64,000 bases of DNA from Flammulina velutipes (GCA_011800155.1 CM022370.1:2418001-2482000), one strand, 5' to 3'. Shown: positions 1 to 11,358, counted from the stretch's first letter. The notes: generated by a model from the sequence alone, not told the origin. Made by a program: numbers and translations.

Positions 1-1797
1 AATGGCCGTGCTGCGGGGCTAGTTCCAATGCTCCGTACTTTCGAGGCGGCGTCCCGATATGTCGACCAAGGAGCTGGGAAACGCCCCGGAACTTTTAACA
101 TGTTCCTTGAGCCCTGGCACGCAGATGTCTTCGACTTTTTAGACATCCGCAAGAATAGCGGCAAGGAAGAATTGCGCGCACGCCATCTCTTCTGTGCGCT
201 TTGGATCCCAGACCTCTTGTGAGTGCAACGCTGTAGTGATTCATACTTCCATCCTGACGACACACAAGTATGAAACGCGTTGAGGCGAATGCGGACTGGA
301 GTTTGTTCTGCCCTAGCGAGGCTCCTGGCCTGAACATGGTATACGGGAATGAATTCGTGGAATTATACGAACGTTACGAACGAGAGGGGCGCGCTAGGAC
401 CACAATCCCCTCTGCAAAGTTGTGGCAGGCCATAATCACGGCCCAAATCGAGAGTGGTGGCCCTTTCATGCTTTACAAGGATCACGCAAATGGTAGGTCG
501 ACATTCACCTCCCAGTTATCTCGTAACTGACACTTCAACTTCCTAGCCAAGTCCAACCAAATGAACCTGGGGACCATTCGTGGGAGCAACCTGTGCGTTG
601 AGATTATCCAGTTCACCTCTCCCGAAGAGGTCGCAGTATGCAGTGTGGCATCCCTTGCCCTCCCAGCCTTTGTCCGTGACGGGCGATTTGACTTCGAACA
701 GTTGCACTACGTTGCAAAGGTCCTCACCAGGAACCTCGACCGCATTGTCGACATCAACTATTATCCCGTTCCCTCTGCACGCACAGGAAACCTCCGCCAC
801 CGGCCCCTCGGCGTTGGTGTGCAAGGTCTTGCAGACGCGTTCATGCGCTTGAGAATCCCGTTCGACTCGGACGAAGCGCGCACACTGAACAAGCAGATCT
901 TCGAGACCATCTACCACGGGGCTTTGGAAGCAAGTGTCGAGCTCGCTGAGCGATATGGACCGTACGAGACCTGGAACGGTAGTCCTGCCCAGCAGGGAAA
1001 GTTGCAGTATGATCTGTGGGGCGTGACTCCCAGCGACCTATGGGATTGGCAAAGTCTCAAGGTGCGCATCGCGGAGAAAGGCTTGAGGAACTCGCTGCTT
1101 GTAGCTTTGATGCCTACTGCTACGACCAGCCACATTTTGGGTAACAACGAGTGTTTTGAGCCTTACACGAGGTTGGTGGATTACCCTTCTGAAGTGAGCG
1201 TCGGCTAACTGTCATGCTAGTAACGTCTACACGCGCCGCGTAACTGCCGGAGAGTTCCAAGTCGTTTGTCCTTGGTTGCTCCGAGAACTCGTCGACCTAG
1301 GCCTTTGGAACGAGCGCATGAAGAACCAACTCATTTCCCATGGCGGCTCTATTCAGAACATCCCGGGAATCCCGGACGACATGAAAGCAATCTACAAGAC
1401 GGTCTGGGAGATTTCGCAGCGACGCATCATCGATATGGCTGCTGATCGCGGTGCATTCATCTGTCAGAGCCAGTCGTTGAACATCTTCATCGCTAAACCA
1501 TCGGTGAAGCAATTGGTAAGTCTTCTGTTCTACTGGAATGATCGTCTGAATCGTAACAAACTTTCTTGTAGACTGCGATGCATTTCCATGGCTGGAAGAG
1601 AGGTTTGAAGACGGGACTTTAGTGAGTAATATGTTCACATGATGATCAAGACCTGACGGCGCTGCCTCAGCTATCTGCGCACACGTCCTGCCGTTGAAGC
1701 CATTCAGTTTACTGTCGACAAGGCCATGTTGGCAAAGGACACTGACGAACAGAAGAAGACGGCTGGGGGAACGGTGAACGGCTTGAGTACCAAATGA
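1..1797 (+). CDS. RNR1: Ribonucleoside-diphosphate reductase large subunit (R1), 5'-truncated by the window
   Basis: This is the C-terminal ~512 residues of the class Ia ribonucleotide reductase R1 subunit, which makes dNDPs from NDPs in the cytosol. The frame is open from base 1. Exons are 1-218, 269-492, 547-1171, 1221-1515, 1572-1621 and 1671-1797. The reading shows R1 landmarks: [28 protein letters not shown], then SNLCVEI, which carries the catalytic Asn, the thiyl-radical Cys and the Glu. It is followed by AVCS with the second active-site Cys, and later by [12 protein letters not shown] and [13 protein letters not shown]. The last exon ends in a Lys/Thr/Gly-rich tail with no Cys pair, whereas R1 proteins normally end in a redox-active CxxC; see findings. 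The gene converges on the oxidoreductase gene that follows. Identity is very secure; the 3' end is a little less so. Confidence 0.96.
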
Positions 1798-1929
1798 GTG
1801 AAGTTGAAGGCGTAAGAACAAAAACTGTACAATATGTGTAACTTGAGCAATTGGCTCTGTATTTGTATCACATTGTCAATGTCATACTTCCGAGGGCAAA
1901 TACGTCGTCATTTCGCGCTAGCGGAGGAT

Positions 1930-2052
1930 CGCTATATTTAACATTGAGCATTCACTTCCTCCTTACTAGGAATCGTACCCGTCTGCTAAATAGCGCTATA
2001 TTGGTCACTAAGCATTCATTCATTCCTTATTTATAGTACCCGTGCGCTAAGT
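1930..2052. repeat. Imperfect direct duplication, two ~60-bp copies
   Basis: Two diverged copies lie head to tail at about 1930-1991 and 1994-2052. Both run from CGCTATAT through AGCATTCA and a short C/T-rich stretch to GTACCCGT and GCTAA. They sit between the convergent 3' ends of the R1 gene and the oxidoreductase gene, so they fall in 3'-UTR or terminator sequence. No coding potential is evident. Confidence 0.55.
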
Positions 2053-2068
2053 ATGGCAGTACTCAAGT

Positions 2069-3384
2069 TCATTTTTGGACATCCTCAAGGTCACCGGGAT
2101 AGCGAAAATTTCCCTGCGCGCGTATCCTGTCCATGACTTCCATCATCGCGAGAGTATCGGCGTGCGTGTATTCGTCAGGCTCGACTCTGCCGTCACGAAG
2201 TCCACGAGCGAGTGCGTCTGCTTGATAGAAAAGGCCTTTCCCGGGAATAGCAAACTCCTCGTGAGTCTCGGTGCGAGCGGAAGTAGACTCGGTTGCAAAG
2301 AGTTCCAGTATGTAAGACTGCGGACGGTGTGCAGAGAGGGGGACGATTATGTTACCCTATGGTGCATACGGCCATGAGCGGAAAGCCATGATCCAAGAGG
2401 GAGATTTGACTCACCAGCGTGCCCTGGATAGTAACACTAGGGCCAGGAAGCGATTTGGTGAGTACACTGCACGAGACGATGGCAGTGGCTTGCAGCTTGG
2501 GGAACGTCAGGAGGGCGATGGTTGTGTCGTCCGAGGGGACGGCGTTGACTGCTGCCGCTGCTTTTTCGTCGGTAAGAACCATCGCCGTCGCCAGCTGGGG
2601 GATCTGCCCGTCATTCTCGGGATGCGAGAAGAGGGCAAGCATGACCCAGGTCAAGGGGTAGACTCCAACGGCAAGAAGGGCACCCCCGCCGAACGCCGCG
2701 TCACGCAAGCGATGCGCGAGGTCGTTGGCTGCAAAATCAATAGAAAGATCGGACGACACTCGTATGATCTTGCCTAGTACATGCTTCGAATGGAGTGCCT
2801 CTTTGATGGCCAAGGTGATCGGGAAGTAACGAGTCCAGAGGGCCTCTGCGAGGTACACTTTTTTCTCGAGCGCCACACGGATTAGGTGAGACGCTTGGGC
2901 GGCGTTTATGGTAACTGTTGTTCTGAGTATACGCTAGGCTTAATTTAGCAACGCGACTCACAAGCTTTCTGTAAAGTCAAGTCAGTACAGTTTGTGACCA
3001 AGAGGAGTTATCTCACCTCACAGAGAATTGCCTTACCAGCATTAAGACCAGTCAAAGCATGCTGGTAGTGCAAATTTGTAGGCGATGCAATGTAGATGGC
3101 ATCGACTTCAGGATCTTGAACAAGTTCCTCGATTGAACCCCAGACTCGAGCTTCAGACGAGAACTCTTTGACGAATGCCTTTCCACGATCGATTGACGTG
3201 GATGACACAGCGCTGAAGATATGCTTGATGTCGTGCACATCGCGGGTGGCGGGATCTAGCAGCAAGTCCTTGACGAATTGGTGCGCCATATTGCCCTAGT
3301 TCAGAGGTAAGTCAGTAATTCGAAAGGTTGACAATTTGACCATACGGTGGACACGATGCCCCATCTGACTGTGGTAATAGACAT
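2069..3384 (-). CDS. Gfo/Idh/MocA-family NAD(P)-dependent oxidoreductase (dihydrodiol/D-xylose dehydrogenase-like)
   Basis: Spliced protein of 370 aa; minus-strand exons 3346-3384, 3017-3295, 2962-2968, 2415-2914 and 2069-2356. The N-terminus WGIVSTGNMAHQFVKDL is the Rossmann dinucleotide-binding turn. DAIYIASPTNLHYQHAL and the ILCEK segment, which carries the family's catalytic Lys, follow. Next come NAAQASHLI, then EALWTRYFP, a signature shared with trans-1,2-dihydrobenzene-1,2-diol dehydrogenases and fungal D-xylose dehydrogenases. The C-terminal part is the usual substrate-binding/dimerisation beta-sheet domain. The motif reads EKA where the family usually has EKP. One internal exon is only 7 nt long (2962-2968) and is needed to keep the conserved EKAFT stretch in frame. 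The substrate cannot be told from sequence. Likely cytosolic; no targeting signal is seen. Confidence 0.9.
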
Positions 3385-3638
3385 GGTTCGGAGAAAAGGG
3401 ATGGTGGGAGAAGGAAACCAGAAAGATATCCAACTTTATAGCTCCGGATAAGCACCCGCGCGCTCAGATTCATTGCTTGTGCTGAATTCCATCGTGATGG
3501 GAATATGCCAGTCCCTTTGGCGGGGCAGATACAGCAGATGGAGTGCATGTCTAGCAGCATCGAAATAGAATGGGAAGAGCTGGTGGCGCAAGGACAAGCA
3601 CCAATGTGGCTGTGTCACTAACCTTACCTTCCACCATC

Positions 3639-4679
3639 ATGAGCGAATTCTGGGTCTCCAAGAAAAAGTACTTTTGCAAGTACTGCGACATCTACATCGC
3701 TGACGATGCTCCTTCGCGACAACAGCACGAGAATGGACTCCGCCACCAGGGGAGCAGAGACCGCTTCATTCGTGGGCTCTACAAGGAGGGCGAACGTAGA
3801 AAGAAGGATCTCGCAGAGGAGAAAATCGAAATGGCCAGGGTAGAACGAGTAAGTGCACAACATAATTCTTGCTCTATCTAATTGATGTTCGTCTAGGCAG
3901 CACAAGCAGCGTACGCTCAGGATATCGGTTCGGGTGTAGCGCGTCCTTCGAGTTCAAGCGAACCCTCCACTTCTGCCCCCGCTCGTAAACCACCACCTAA
4001 ACCCTCCTCGAATCGCTTCGAAAACTACTCAACTGCCGCATCACTGGGACTGTCTGACCCCGATGCAGAGAGGATCGCTGCCATAGCGCTTCAAAAGCGC
4101 ATGGAGGGCATCGCTGGCCAGTGGGAATACGTGGAGTCATCTAGCTCCCGCTCTCCACCCCAAGACGCCACGACAGACGCGGCGCTCGGCAAACGTCCCG
4201 CAGACAACGACGACGACGATACACGACATTTCAAACTTCGGAAGCGTAATATGGAGATTGGCCTAGGAAAGATATATGACCCCGGGGCTATAACTATCAA
4301 GCCGAAGAAGAAGGAAGAGCCCGTAGAGGAGGCTGCATCATCTGTGGCGTCTTCGTCTACGATTGTCAAACCGGAAGAGACGGATGGGTCTTCTTCGATC
4401 AAGTGGAAGTCAACGAGGTGGACCAAGGCGGGGGACGTTATGGACGACGCTAGGGCAGAGCAGCCGCTGGCTTCCGAGCTCTTGAAGCAGCAGCAGAAAG
4501 AGAACGCGAAGAAAAAGGAAGACGAGGGGACGAAGACAGAATCGGAACACCAGTCTTCCTTGAAGCTAGAGGAGACTGAAGTGAAACCGAAACTGGAATC
4601 GGAAGCTGCGCCGCCGTCGAGCATGTTCAAGAAACGGAAACCTGCAACAGCTGGGACGCGAGGAAAACGAACAATTTGA
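3639..4679 (+). CDS. WBP4/FBP21-like U1-type zinc-finger splicing factor
   Basis: Predicted 330 aa from two exons (3639-3848, 3897-4679). Residues ~1-45 form a U1-C/matrin-type C2H2 finger: FCKYCDIYIADD, then paired His in HENGLRH. The finger is followed by a basic Lys/Arg-rich helix (GERRKKDLAEEK). This arrangement and the start M-(S/A)-(E/D)-(F/Y)-W match WW-domain-binding protein 4, a component of spliceosomal B complexes. The middle is Ser/Pro-rich, with a GQWEYVE segment that may be a reduced WW-like element. The C-terminus is charged and ends in MFKKRKPA followed by a GTRGKR tail, also as in WBP4. Role inferred: nuclear pre-mRNA splicing. The WW domains of animal WBP4 are not clearly present. 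Confidence 0.85.
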
Positions 4680-5283
4680 GGTTTTGACCATTCGTGTGTA
4701 TTATTTATAATTTACATCGTCCGAGTCAGTACTGTGATTATCGCAGCTTCAACGCTCAACTTGCGAGTCTATATCAAGCGAGTCTTTGAGCGATAGAGGC
4801 AGCCTTCGGGAGACTACTCGCTACATCCTCAATTTACAAGACTCTGTATATTTTGCTGTCCAATATATTGCTGTTTCTGTGTTCTGTATGAGAATGTAGG
4901 TACAATTTGATGGGGCATATTCACTTGAACGTTTTCAGCTCTACAGAGCTTCTTGTGGCGGGCACGGCCAAGGTCGGTGGCGGATAGTGTAAGACGCCAG
5001 AAAGCCACGAGGTTCTTGGATGAAGTTCGCGTCTTCGGTCCAGGAGGCGAACGATGCCTGCATAATGTCGTGTAATGTTGGCAGAAATGTGGCGCTATGC
5101 ATTTCCGAGAGCTGGACCTGTGCCCAGGATGTTCAGATTTGGGATGCGCCACCGCCTTTCACTGCTTTCGGAGATCAATGGGCGTCTCGGAACCGGCAAA
5201 AGCCGTGGGCGTTAGAGCGCGATGCAAACAGGATCCAAACAAAAAGCTTTTGTTCATGATGGTCGCATGTTTCTCTTCTCTTC
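4680..5283. other. Intergenic region with one weak small ORF
   Basis: No convincing gene. On the minus strand at 4941-5102 there is a 53-codon ORF beginning MHSATFLPTLHDIM. It looks somewhat protein-like but has no recognisable homology and an in-frame stop 30 nt upstream. It could be a small gene, a stray exon or noise. The right end should hold the promoter of the phospholipase gene; I see no clear TATA box. Confidence 0.4.
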
Positions 5284-7626
5284 ATGTTTCCCATCTTCCT
5301 CTTTCTTGTCCCGGTCATTGCTCAATCAGTGACGGACTATGCGCCCTCGACGAACCAGCCATGTCCTGATGTCACGAATACAGAGTTCGTGCGCGTCTTT
5401 ACGCCTCAAAATCAGTCGTTGCACTCTGCAGAGAAAACGTATATCGACGCCCGGGATTCTGCAGAGATAGCGCCTGCTTGGCTGGATTGGCTGGGAGACG
5501 GAGATACACTCGGATACGACATCGACGCGTTCAAAGACCACTTTCCACGAATCGGAATAGCCATCCCAGGCGGTGGTCTCCGCTCAGCTCAGTTCGGCGC
5601 AGGCGCCCTCAATGCGCTCGACGCTCGCAATGACTCTGCAAAGGCAGCACATACGGGCGGTCTCTTGCAGGTCGCATCCTATATAACTGGCCTCTCTGGT
5701 ATGTCACCTTTCCTCGTGTCCTTGTCCGTTGCCAAACCATAGTGCCCAGGAGGCTCATGGATTACTGGATCGCTCCTCTTCAACGACTGGCCAACAATCA
5801 ACGATCTTGTCTTTGGAAATGGGAAAGAGCTCAGCGGTTGGCTGCTTGACCTCCCCTTCGTGACACCAGATGGCACCAACATCTTCTCCGACGACAACCA
5901 GTACTTCTTCGGCAGCGTTCTCTGGAGTGTCATGGCAAAGGCAGAGTCCGGAATGTACGTTTCTTCTTTCTCATTGTCCGACTTCGTTACAACGTTCCGT
6001 GCAGCGACACGAGTCTTACAGATCCTTGGGCGCGAATGATTGCCTACCATTTCCTCAACCAAACAACACGCGGCAACTTCTTCTCCAACGACTCCGCACA
6101 CGGCGCTGGTCAACTCTGGTCAAACATTCCAGATATCCCGTCTTTCAAGGATTACAAAGTTCCATTCCCCATCGTCGTTGCCGATTCCCGACCTGTGGGT
6201 TCAAATCTGACAACTGTCTTGGGTCTTGATGCTGTCGTTTACGAGGTACGATCTCATCATACATGTCCAGCAGACACTGACGACCATCTGTAGATTACAC
6301 CCTTTGAATTGGCTTCATATGATCCCAACCTCTCCGCGGGCGTTAACCTTACCTTTGCAGGAACGCATATGACCAACGGTCGCCCAGAGAATGGTTCTTC
6401 GTGTGTAAACGGTTTTGATGATGCGGGTTTCATTATGGGAACCAGTGCCAGCCTATTCAATCAGATATTGGACTTTGGACGGAATGCAATTGCAGGGTTC
6501 TCTGACGAGGATGGTGATGGTCTGCTCTATGTTCTGGCTAGACAACTACGCTCTGTCCGGACGCGCGCTGATGATGTGGCGAACTGGCCGAACCCGTTCA
6601 ATGGACTGAAGAGCACAACATTCGAAGACTCGGACGCGACGTGGATCGAGCTCATCGATGGCTCGTCAAATCTTGAAAACGTCCCATATGGTCCACTCTT
6701 TGTCAAAGCGCGCGGCGTGGATGTTATTGTCACTTTGGAGAGTAGCTCTGACGATGCCAATTCCTGGCCGAAGTAAGATTCTCCCCATGGGTAAAGTGCC
6801 TTGCTGACCTTTTTATGTAGTGGTACTGGACCGCTTTTCACATCCCAGCGACTGTCAGATCAACTTCTGTCATCTCATCAACAGTTCCCTCCCATACCGC
6901 AATCAGCAGACGACTTCAAGGCGTTCGGTGTGAACGCAAGGCCCACATTCTTTGGGTGTGATCCCAAGCGCAGTCCCCCGGAATATCCAATGGTGATCTA
7001 TCTACCCAACGCTCCCCCCATAAACGGTGACGATCCCACGAGCAAGTACGTCGAATACCCAATCTACTTTGATCGTTTTACTAACCTGCATGCCCTACAG
7101 CTCGGCGACATTCCAACTCGAATACACACAGAAGCACACACGCATCTTTATCGACCAAGTCTTCAGCGGAATGACTTCTGGTTTCGTACCCAACACGAAC
7201 GACGCAGATCCCAGCTTCGGGTACTGCCTCCAATGCGCGGCTGTGGATCGCGCGCGTCTCAAAGTCTCGCCCACCATCCCGCGTTCACCGTTCTGCTCGA
7301 AATGCTTCGAACAGTACTGCTATGACGAGGCCAACCCGCCCAGTGTTAGCCAGCTACCGGGGAGGAAGTACGAGTTTGTGGATCCTGATCCACAGGGTAC
7401 ATTATCGTTCTTGAACCGGAACAAATTCAAGTTGCTCGGTGGACTTATCGGGCTGATTGTATTCATTGCGGCGCTTGTCGGCGGCCTCATTTGGTGGAGG
7501 AAGAGGAAGCAGAGGGTACAGTACCAGAAGATACAGAGCATGCATGGTGCGGATGGGGATAGTTACAAGCAGTTCGTGAGGCCGCAGTCGGTTTACGAGC
7601 TTCCGGATTTTAATGGTGGGAGGTGA
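5284..7626 (+). CDS. Secreted/cell-surface lysophospholipase (phospholipase B family, PLA2c domain) with C-terminal TM helix
   Basis: Predicted 696 aa; exons 5284-5698, 5750-5954, 6005-6245, 6294-6772, 6821-7045 and 7101-7626. The first ~14 residues (MFPIFLFLVPVIAQS) form a signal peptide. IAIPGGGLRSAQFGAG carries the oxyanion-hole Arg, GLSGGSW the nucleophilic Ser (split by intron 1) and VVADSRPVGSN the catalytic Asp of the cytosolic-PLA2-like fold. It should deacylate phospholipids and lysophospholipids outside the cell. Many fungal PLBs end in a GPI signal. Here a Cys-rich tail (YCLQCA, FCSKCFEQYC) is followed by a ~23-residue hydrophobic helix (LLGGLIGLIVFIAALVGGLIWW), an RKRKQR stop-transfer and a ~40-residue cytosolic tail. 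It therefore looks like a type I membrane protein. Confidence 0.93.
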
Positions 7627-8078
7627 TCATGTCAGTGTTTTCTTTGGATCTTGTTGGATGTATTGGTTTAGTTCTTGCATTAGTATCTCATGTATCTATA
7701 TATCACGCACTATTTATTATGTTACGACTGAATGGTTTGTGGCGCACTCGCTACAACTACAAGGAAGGTAAAAGTAACAGGATGAGTTGCCCCAAGAAGT
7801 AAGTTTCTATGTTTTCAAGATGACTGGCTTGAAGCGCAGGGGAGATGGCGACGACCGTATTGACAACAATATTGGATTCAAACATGGTGGGCAAAGGAAT
7901 TGAACGATTGGACAGTGATTTGACCCGCCACAAGTTGATCGACCTTACCTTCTCTTCGGAACGTTAATCATCGGCCCGGTATCCGCATTTCAGCAGACAA
8001 TCAGCGAAAGCCTCCGCTCGGCGTTCACATGGTACATGTTCCACTGGGGGGTAGGTTGCTTGGCCAGTTACGTCCACC
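7627..8078. other. Intergenic region, nothing recognised
   Basis: Lies between two genes on the same strand: terminator of the phospholipase gene and promoter/5' leader of the transporter gene. No ORF, RNA or repeat could be supported. Confidence 0.5.
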
Positions 8079-10162
8079 ATGGGCGGCTCCAGTGATGTCT
8101 CGCACTCTGACTCAAAGCAGCATCTCGAGGTCAACATAAAGGACGCCAGCATGTCGCCACAACAGGAGTCTCCCATGGAATTCAGACTCTACAGAAGACG
8201 GTTCCTAGGTGTTATCGGAATGGTCTGTGCTCTAATCTTTACCCTCTTGCCTAGGCTGACGATGAGAAGATCATATTGAATGTGGTAGGGGCCTTGTGCT
8301 GGCCGTGGTTTGGACCAATATCCAACAACCGTCAGTCCGTAAATGTGGCCCCATTAACAGACAGTCTAAACACGTTGTAGTGTCTTCCGAATTCAACATC
8401 TCTCTCGACCAAGTGAACTGGCTAGGTAACTTGGTCGCGTGTATATACCTCCCATCTGCTCTCTTGATACCCTCCTTTATCTCACGCTATGGCATACGAC
8501 GAGCGGTGGGTCTCACCCGTGGTTCAATTCTGTCATCTGCTTATCTTTTACCATAGTGCGACGTCGGGGCTATTTGTCTCATCATCTCTGCTTGGATACG
8601 CTACTCTGGCACCGTCAGATCCCTCTCCAGCCGCGAGGCGTACACCCTGTTGATGTTCGGACAGGTCTGAGGCACTTTACTCCGACTTCCCCACAATACT
8701 CACCATCCACAGCTCTTTGGAGGGATAGCACAACCCATCTTCCAAGTCCTTGGCCCGAAGTACTCAGAGATCTGGTTTAACCTTCAAGGTAGAACAACCG
8801 CCACGATGGCCATGTCCATAGGTATGTGCATCACATAGTCACTGGACCAGGTTACCAATTATCCCATCGCCCAGCCAACCCCGTTGGAGGTGCCATAGGC
8901 CAGCTCTAAGTCCGCTTATTGTGGATACCCGGCAATCAGTAAGGTCTTCTGCGGTGTACGTGAATATTCTTCTTACATGTGGAATAGATTCTCGTACTTG
9001 GTATCATCTGTACGGCGGTGGCACCGGCAGTATTCATCGTGGGAAACGCGCCGCCCACGCCACCAAGTACGAGCGCTTAATAGCTTCTTGGGAACGTGCC
9101 CTGATCTGTCCCTTTCAGCATATTCGGGCACACGACCATCCCAATCTTTGTGGTATCTTCTTCGTCGTTTGACGGGCCTCGATTCATCTGACGGAGATGG
9201 CTACATGACCGTCAGAGAACGATTGGACTTCTTTATTGTTTGGCTCAATTTTTCGTCCCTCGTTGGCGCGTACGTCGTGTTTCTCTATCCACTGGGTTTA
9301 CCCTGACGCGAATATCAGTACGAACGCATTCTCAATCCTCACTGCCCAAGTCGTGGTAGGCAAACTGGATGCTACCGTCTTTGCTTTCTCTTGACATTTT
9401 GGGCAGGAACCATACGGCTACTCATCAGATACCGCAGGCTTCTTGGGTGTAATACTTTTGTCTACATCATCGAGGCGACCGCTAAACTGTCTATAGGCTA
9501 CTCTACTCTTGACAGGAATTATCGCTGCTGTAGCCACCGCCCCTCTCTTCGACCGCGTCTTCACGAGGCATCTGGCCATTACGACGAAAGTTGCCATTCC
9601 CATCATTGCCGCTGCGTGGTTATCCATGATATGGGCTGGTAATTCTGACTCTGATCGCTATTGCCTATCACTATAGACTAAGCCTCTCAACAGTGAAGGA
9701 AAACAATACGGCTGGTCTATATGCAATAATGGCCATCGTGGGCGCGACGTCTATAACGATGCTTCCTGTGGCGTTGGAATTAGCGTGTGACTTGACGCGC
9801 AATTCGGACGGGTCGTCTTCTCTGTTATGGTTCGGGTAAGCGCAACTTTTTCTAGATCCTTTTCAGCAGCTAATGAATATAGGGGAAACCTATTTGCGAT
9901 TATGTTCATCCTAGGTAAGCACTGACAGCTTCTGATGAAGCATTGCGTTGACTCGCGCGCAGTCCAAGGTGCCCTCCGTGCTGACGATACGGCGCAACCG
10001 CCGCTTAACATGCGTAAATCATTGATATTCAATGGGGCGTTCATTATGGCAGTTGCTTCCACGATATTCTTCCTCAAAGGGGAGCAGGTGAGGAAGGAAA
10101 TGGATGAAGTCAAGATGCAAGAGTCCAAGGACTTGATGGCGTTGAGGTCTCGCGAGATATGA
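8079..10162 (+). CDS. MFS transporter, FLVCR/SLC49-like, with an apparent -1 frameshift near 8907-8910
   Basis: Fourteen exons can be traced: 8079-8222, 8270-8330, 8381-8505, 8557-8664, 8713-8821, 8875-8938, 8988-9066, 9119-9269, 9319-9355, 9407-9446, 9516-9638, 9694-9835, 9883-9914 and 9963-10162. They encode ~471 residues with ~12 hydrophobic segments. Recognisable stretches are RLYRRRFLGV, CWPWFGPISNN, FNISLDQVNWLGN, GIAQPIFQVLGPKYSE, ANPVGGAIGQL, a large central loop, then AIMAIVGATSITMLPVALE and GALRAD, and a Lys/Glu-rich cytosolic tail. This pattern fits the FLVCR-like (SLC49) branch of MFS; the substrate is unknown. Exon lengths sum to 1415 nt, one short of a multiple of three. In exon 6 GQL is followed by TAA unless one base is added, after which the frame resumes as SPLIVDTRQS. 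This is either a real frameshift (young pseudogene) or a sequence error. Confidence 0.85.
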
Positions 10163-10423
10163 TTATGTTCTTTGTTTTGTTGTTGCTTGTGTTGTGCCAC
10201 TAGTCCGTAGTGTTAGGTTTTACCAATGTATCTTCTATTCGCGAAATCATCCCTACTAAGTGCCACTGAGAGCTCATGGATAATAGAAGCAGCCGGCATT
10301 AGGGGATCCGGAATTCCGTTACGCCACAAGTGTAATTGACACTATTAGCAGGTCACTCCGATGCCGTCGCTCACGTCTACCAATAAAAGGCCTAGCGTCT
10401 TCCTCACGATCCCAACGGTGAAG

Positions 10424-11141
10424 ATGCTATCCATTCCCTCTCTTTTTCCTGTCCTTGTCTTCCTGAGCATTGTCGCACGAGCTTCAGCCGATGGCCTCGA
10501 CCTCCCTTGTCCGTCCGGGTTCTACTCAGGCGTCACCATAACTGAAGGACAATACAATGTCCCGGCCAAAGAGTTCTACAAGCGCGTTGGGTCGTTCTTC
10601 AAAGCGGAGTGGTACGTGAGTATCTATTTGCATGTCAGCCGTGAAGGACTTTGCACTAATCGACGACAGGTGGGGATGAGCGAGAACTACACTACCACGG
10701 GCACGGACAACACCATAGGCGCCATACGCGAAGGCCCCTTCGGTAATACATACTTCAAAGAGACCCTCGTTCGGAGCGTTCAATCGCCCTCTGAGCATGT
10801 CCTTGCGTGGACGGGCATCGGAATGGTGTATGCCGATCCCAGCGGCGAGCAGAACATTACGCTCTATTCATACACCGAGGAGCACAGGATCAATAGCATC
10901 TGTGGCGGGAAAGCTACACTCGTGTATATGTGGAACTTGCATTGTGCGGATGATTATGTGAATAGCTGGGATGCGTGGGATAGGGTCAGGAGTGCGGCGT
11001 TGGATGCGGTTGTTTCGAAGATGGGAGCGAAGAAGTTTGTTGGGACTTGTCCTGGAGGTAAGTGCGAGTTGCAAGATACTTGAGCATTTATGTTGACGAG
11101 CATGTTCAGAGATTAGGAAGGGTAATCGTAAGGCAGAGTAA
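10424..11141 (+). CDS. Small secreted protein of unknown function, possibly START/Bet v1-like fold
   Basis: Predicted 203 aa; exons 10424-10615, 10670-11057 and 11110-11141. The chosen start gives a clean signal peptide (MLSIPSLFPVLVFLSIVARASA); an in-frame ATG at 10361 would add 21 residues before it and is less likely. An AATAAAAG element lies ~40 nt upstream. The mature protein has several Cys (LPCPSGF, NSICGG, NLHCADD, GTCPG) and an N-glycosylation-type NYT and NIT. The run IGAIREGPFGNTYFKETL, then AWTGIGMVY, then a C-terminal helix (RVRSAALDAVVSKMG) resembles START/polyketide-cyclase (SRPBCC) proteins; this is an inference from pattern only. Intron 1 is 54 nt with no stop, so retention stays in frame. 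The last intron has a perfect GTAAGT donor; if unspliced, the protein would end at 11083. Confidence 0.75.
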
Positions 11142-11201
11142 GCAAAGATGATCCAGGATGTAGCAGTTTTTCACAGAAGAGTTTTCTTCCCCGATGGCTA
11201 G

Positions 11202-11358
11202 TAGATAGTCCAAGGCTGTAGAAATTGGTGAATGAACTGTTATGAATCCCAAAAGCCTTAGAGTCAGTAAACCGCCGGCTTGAGCGGTAGATAGTACAAA
11301 CATGTAGAAATTGGTTAATGAACTTGCTATGAATCCAAAAAGCCGTAGAGTCAGTCAA
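11202..11358. repeat. Imperfect direct duplication (two ~70-bp copies)
   Basis: Copies at about 11202-11270 and 11288-11358 share TAGATAGT, GTAGAAATTGGT, AATGAAC, ATGAATCC, AAAAGCC and TAGAGTCAGT. They lie between the secreted-protein gene and the Prp2 start, the second ending ~65 nt before the ATG, so they fall in its promoter or 5' leader. Confidence 0.6.

Noticed and set aside
1826..1837. Possible terminal exon of RNR1 encoding CTIC, which would restore the missing cysteine pair
   Set aside because: It is in a different frame with a stop just upstream, and no donor/acceptor pair of plausible length joins it.
8223..8254. 32-nt intron option in the first MFS intron
   Set aside because: It would insert ADDEK into the first membrane helix; the 47-nt option ending at 8269 has a proper CTGAC branch site and keeps the helix hydrophobic.
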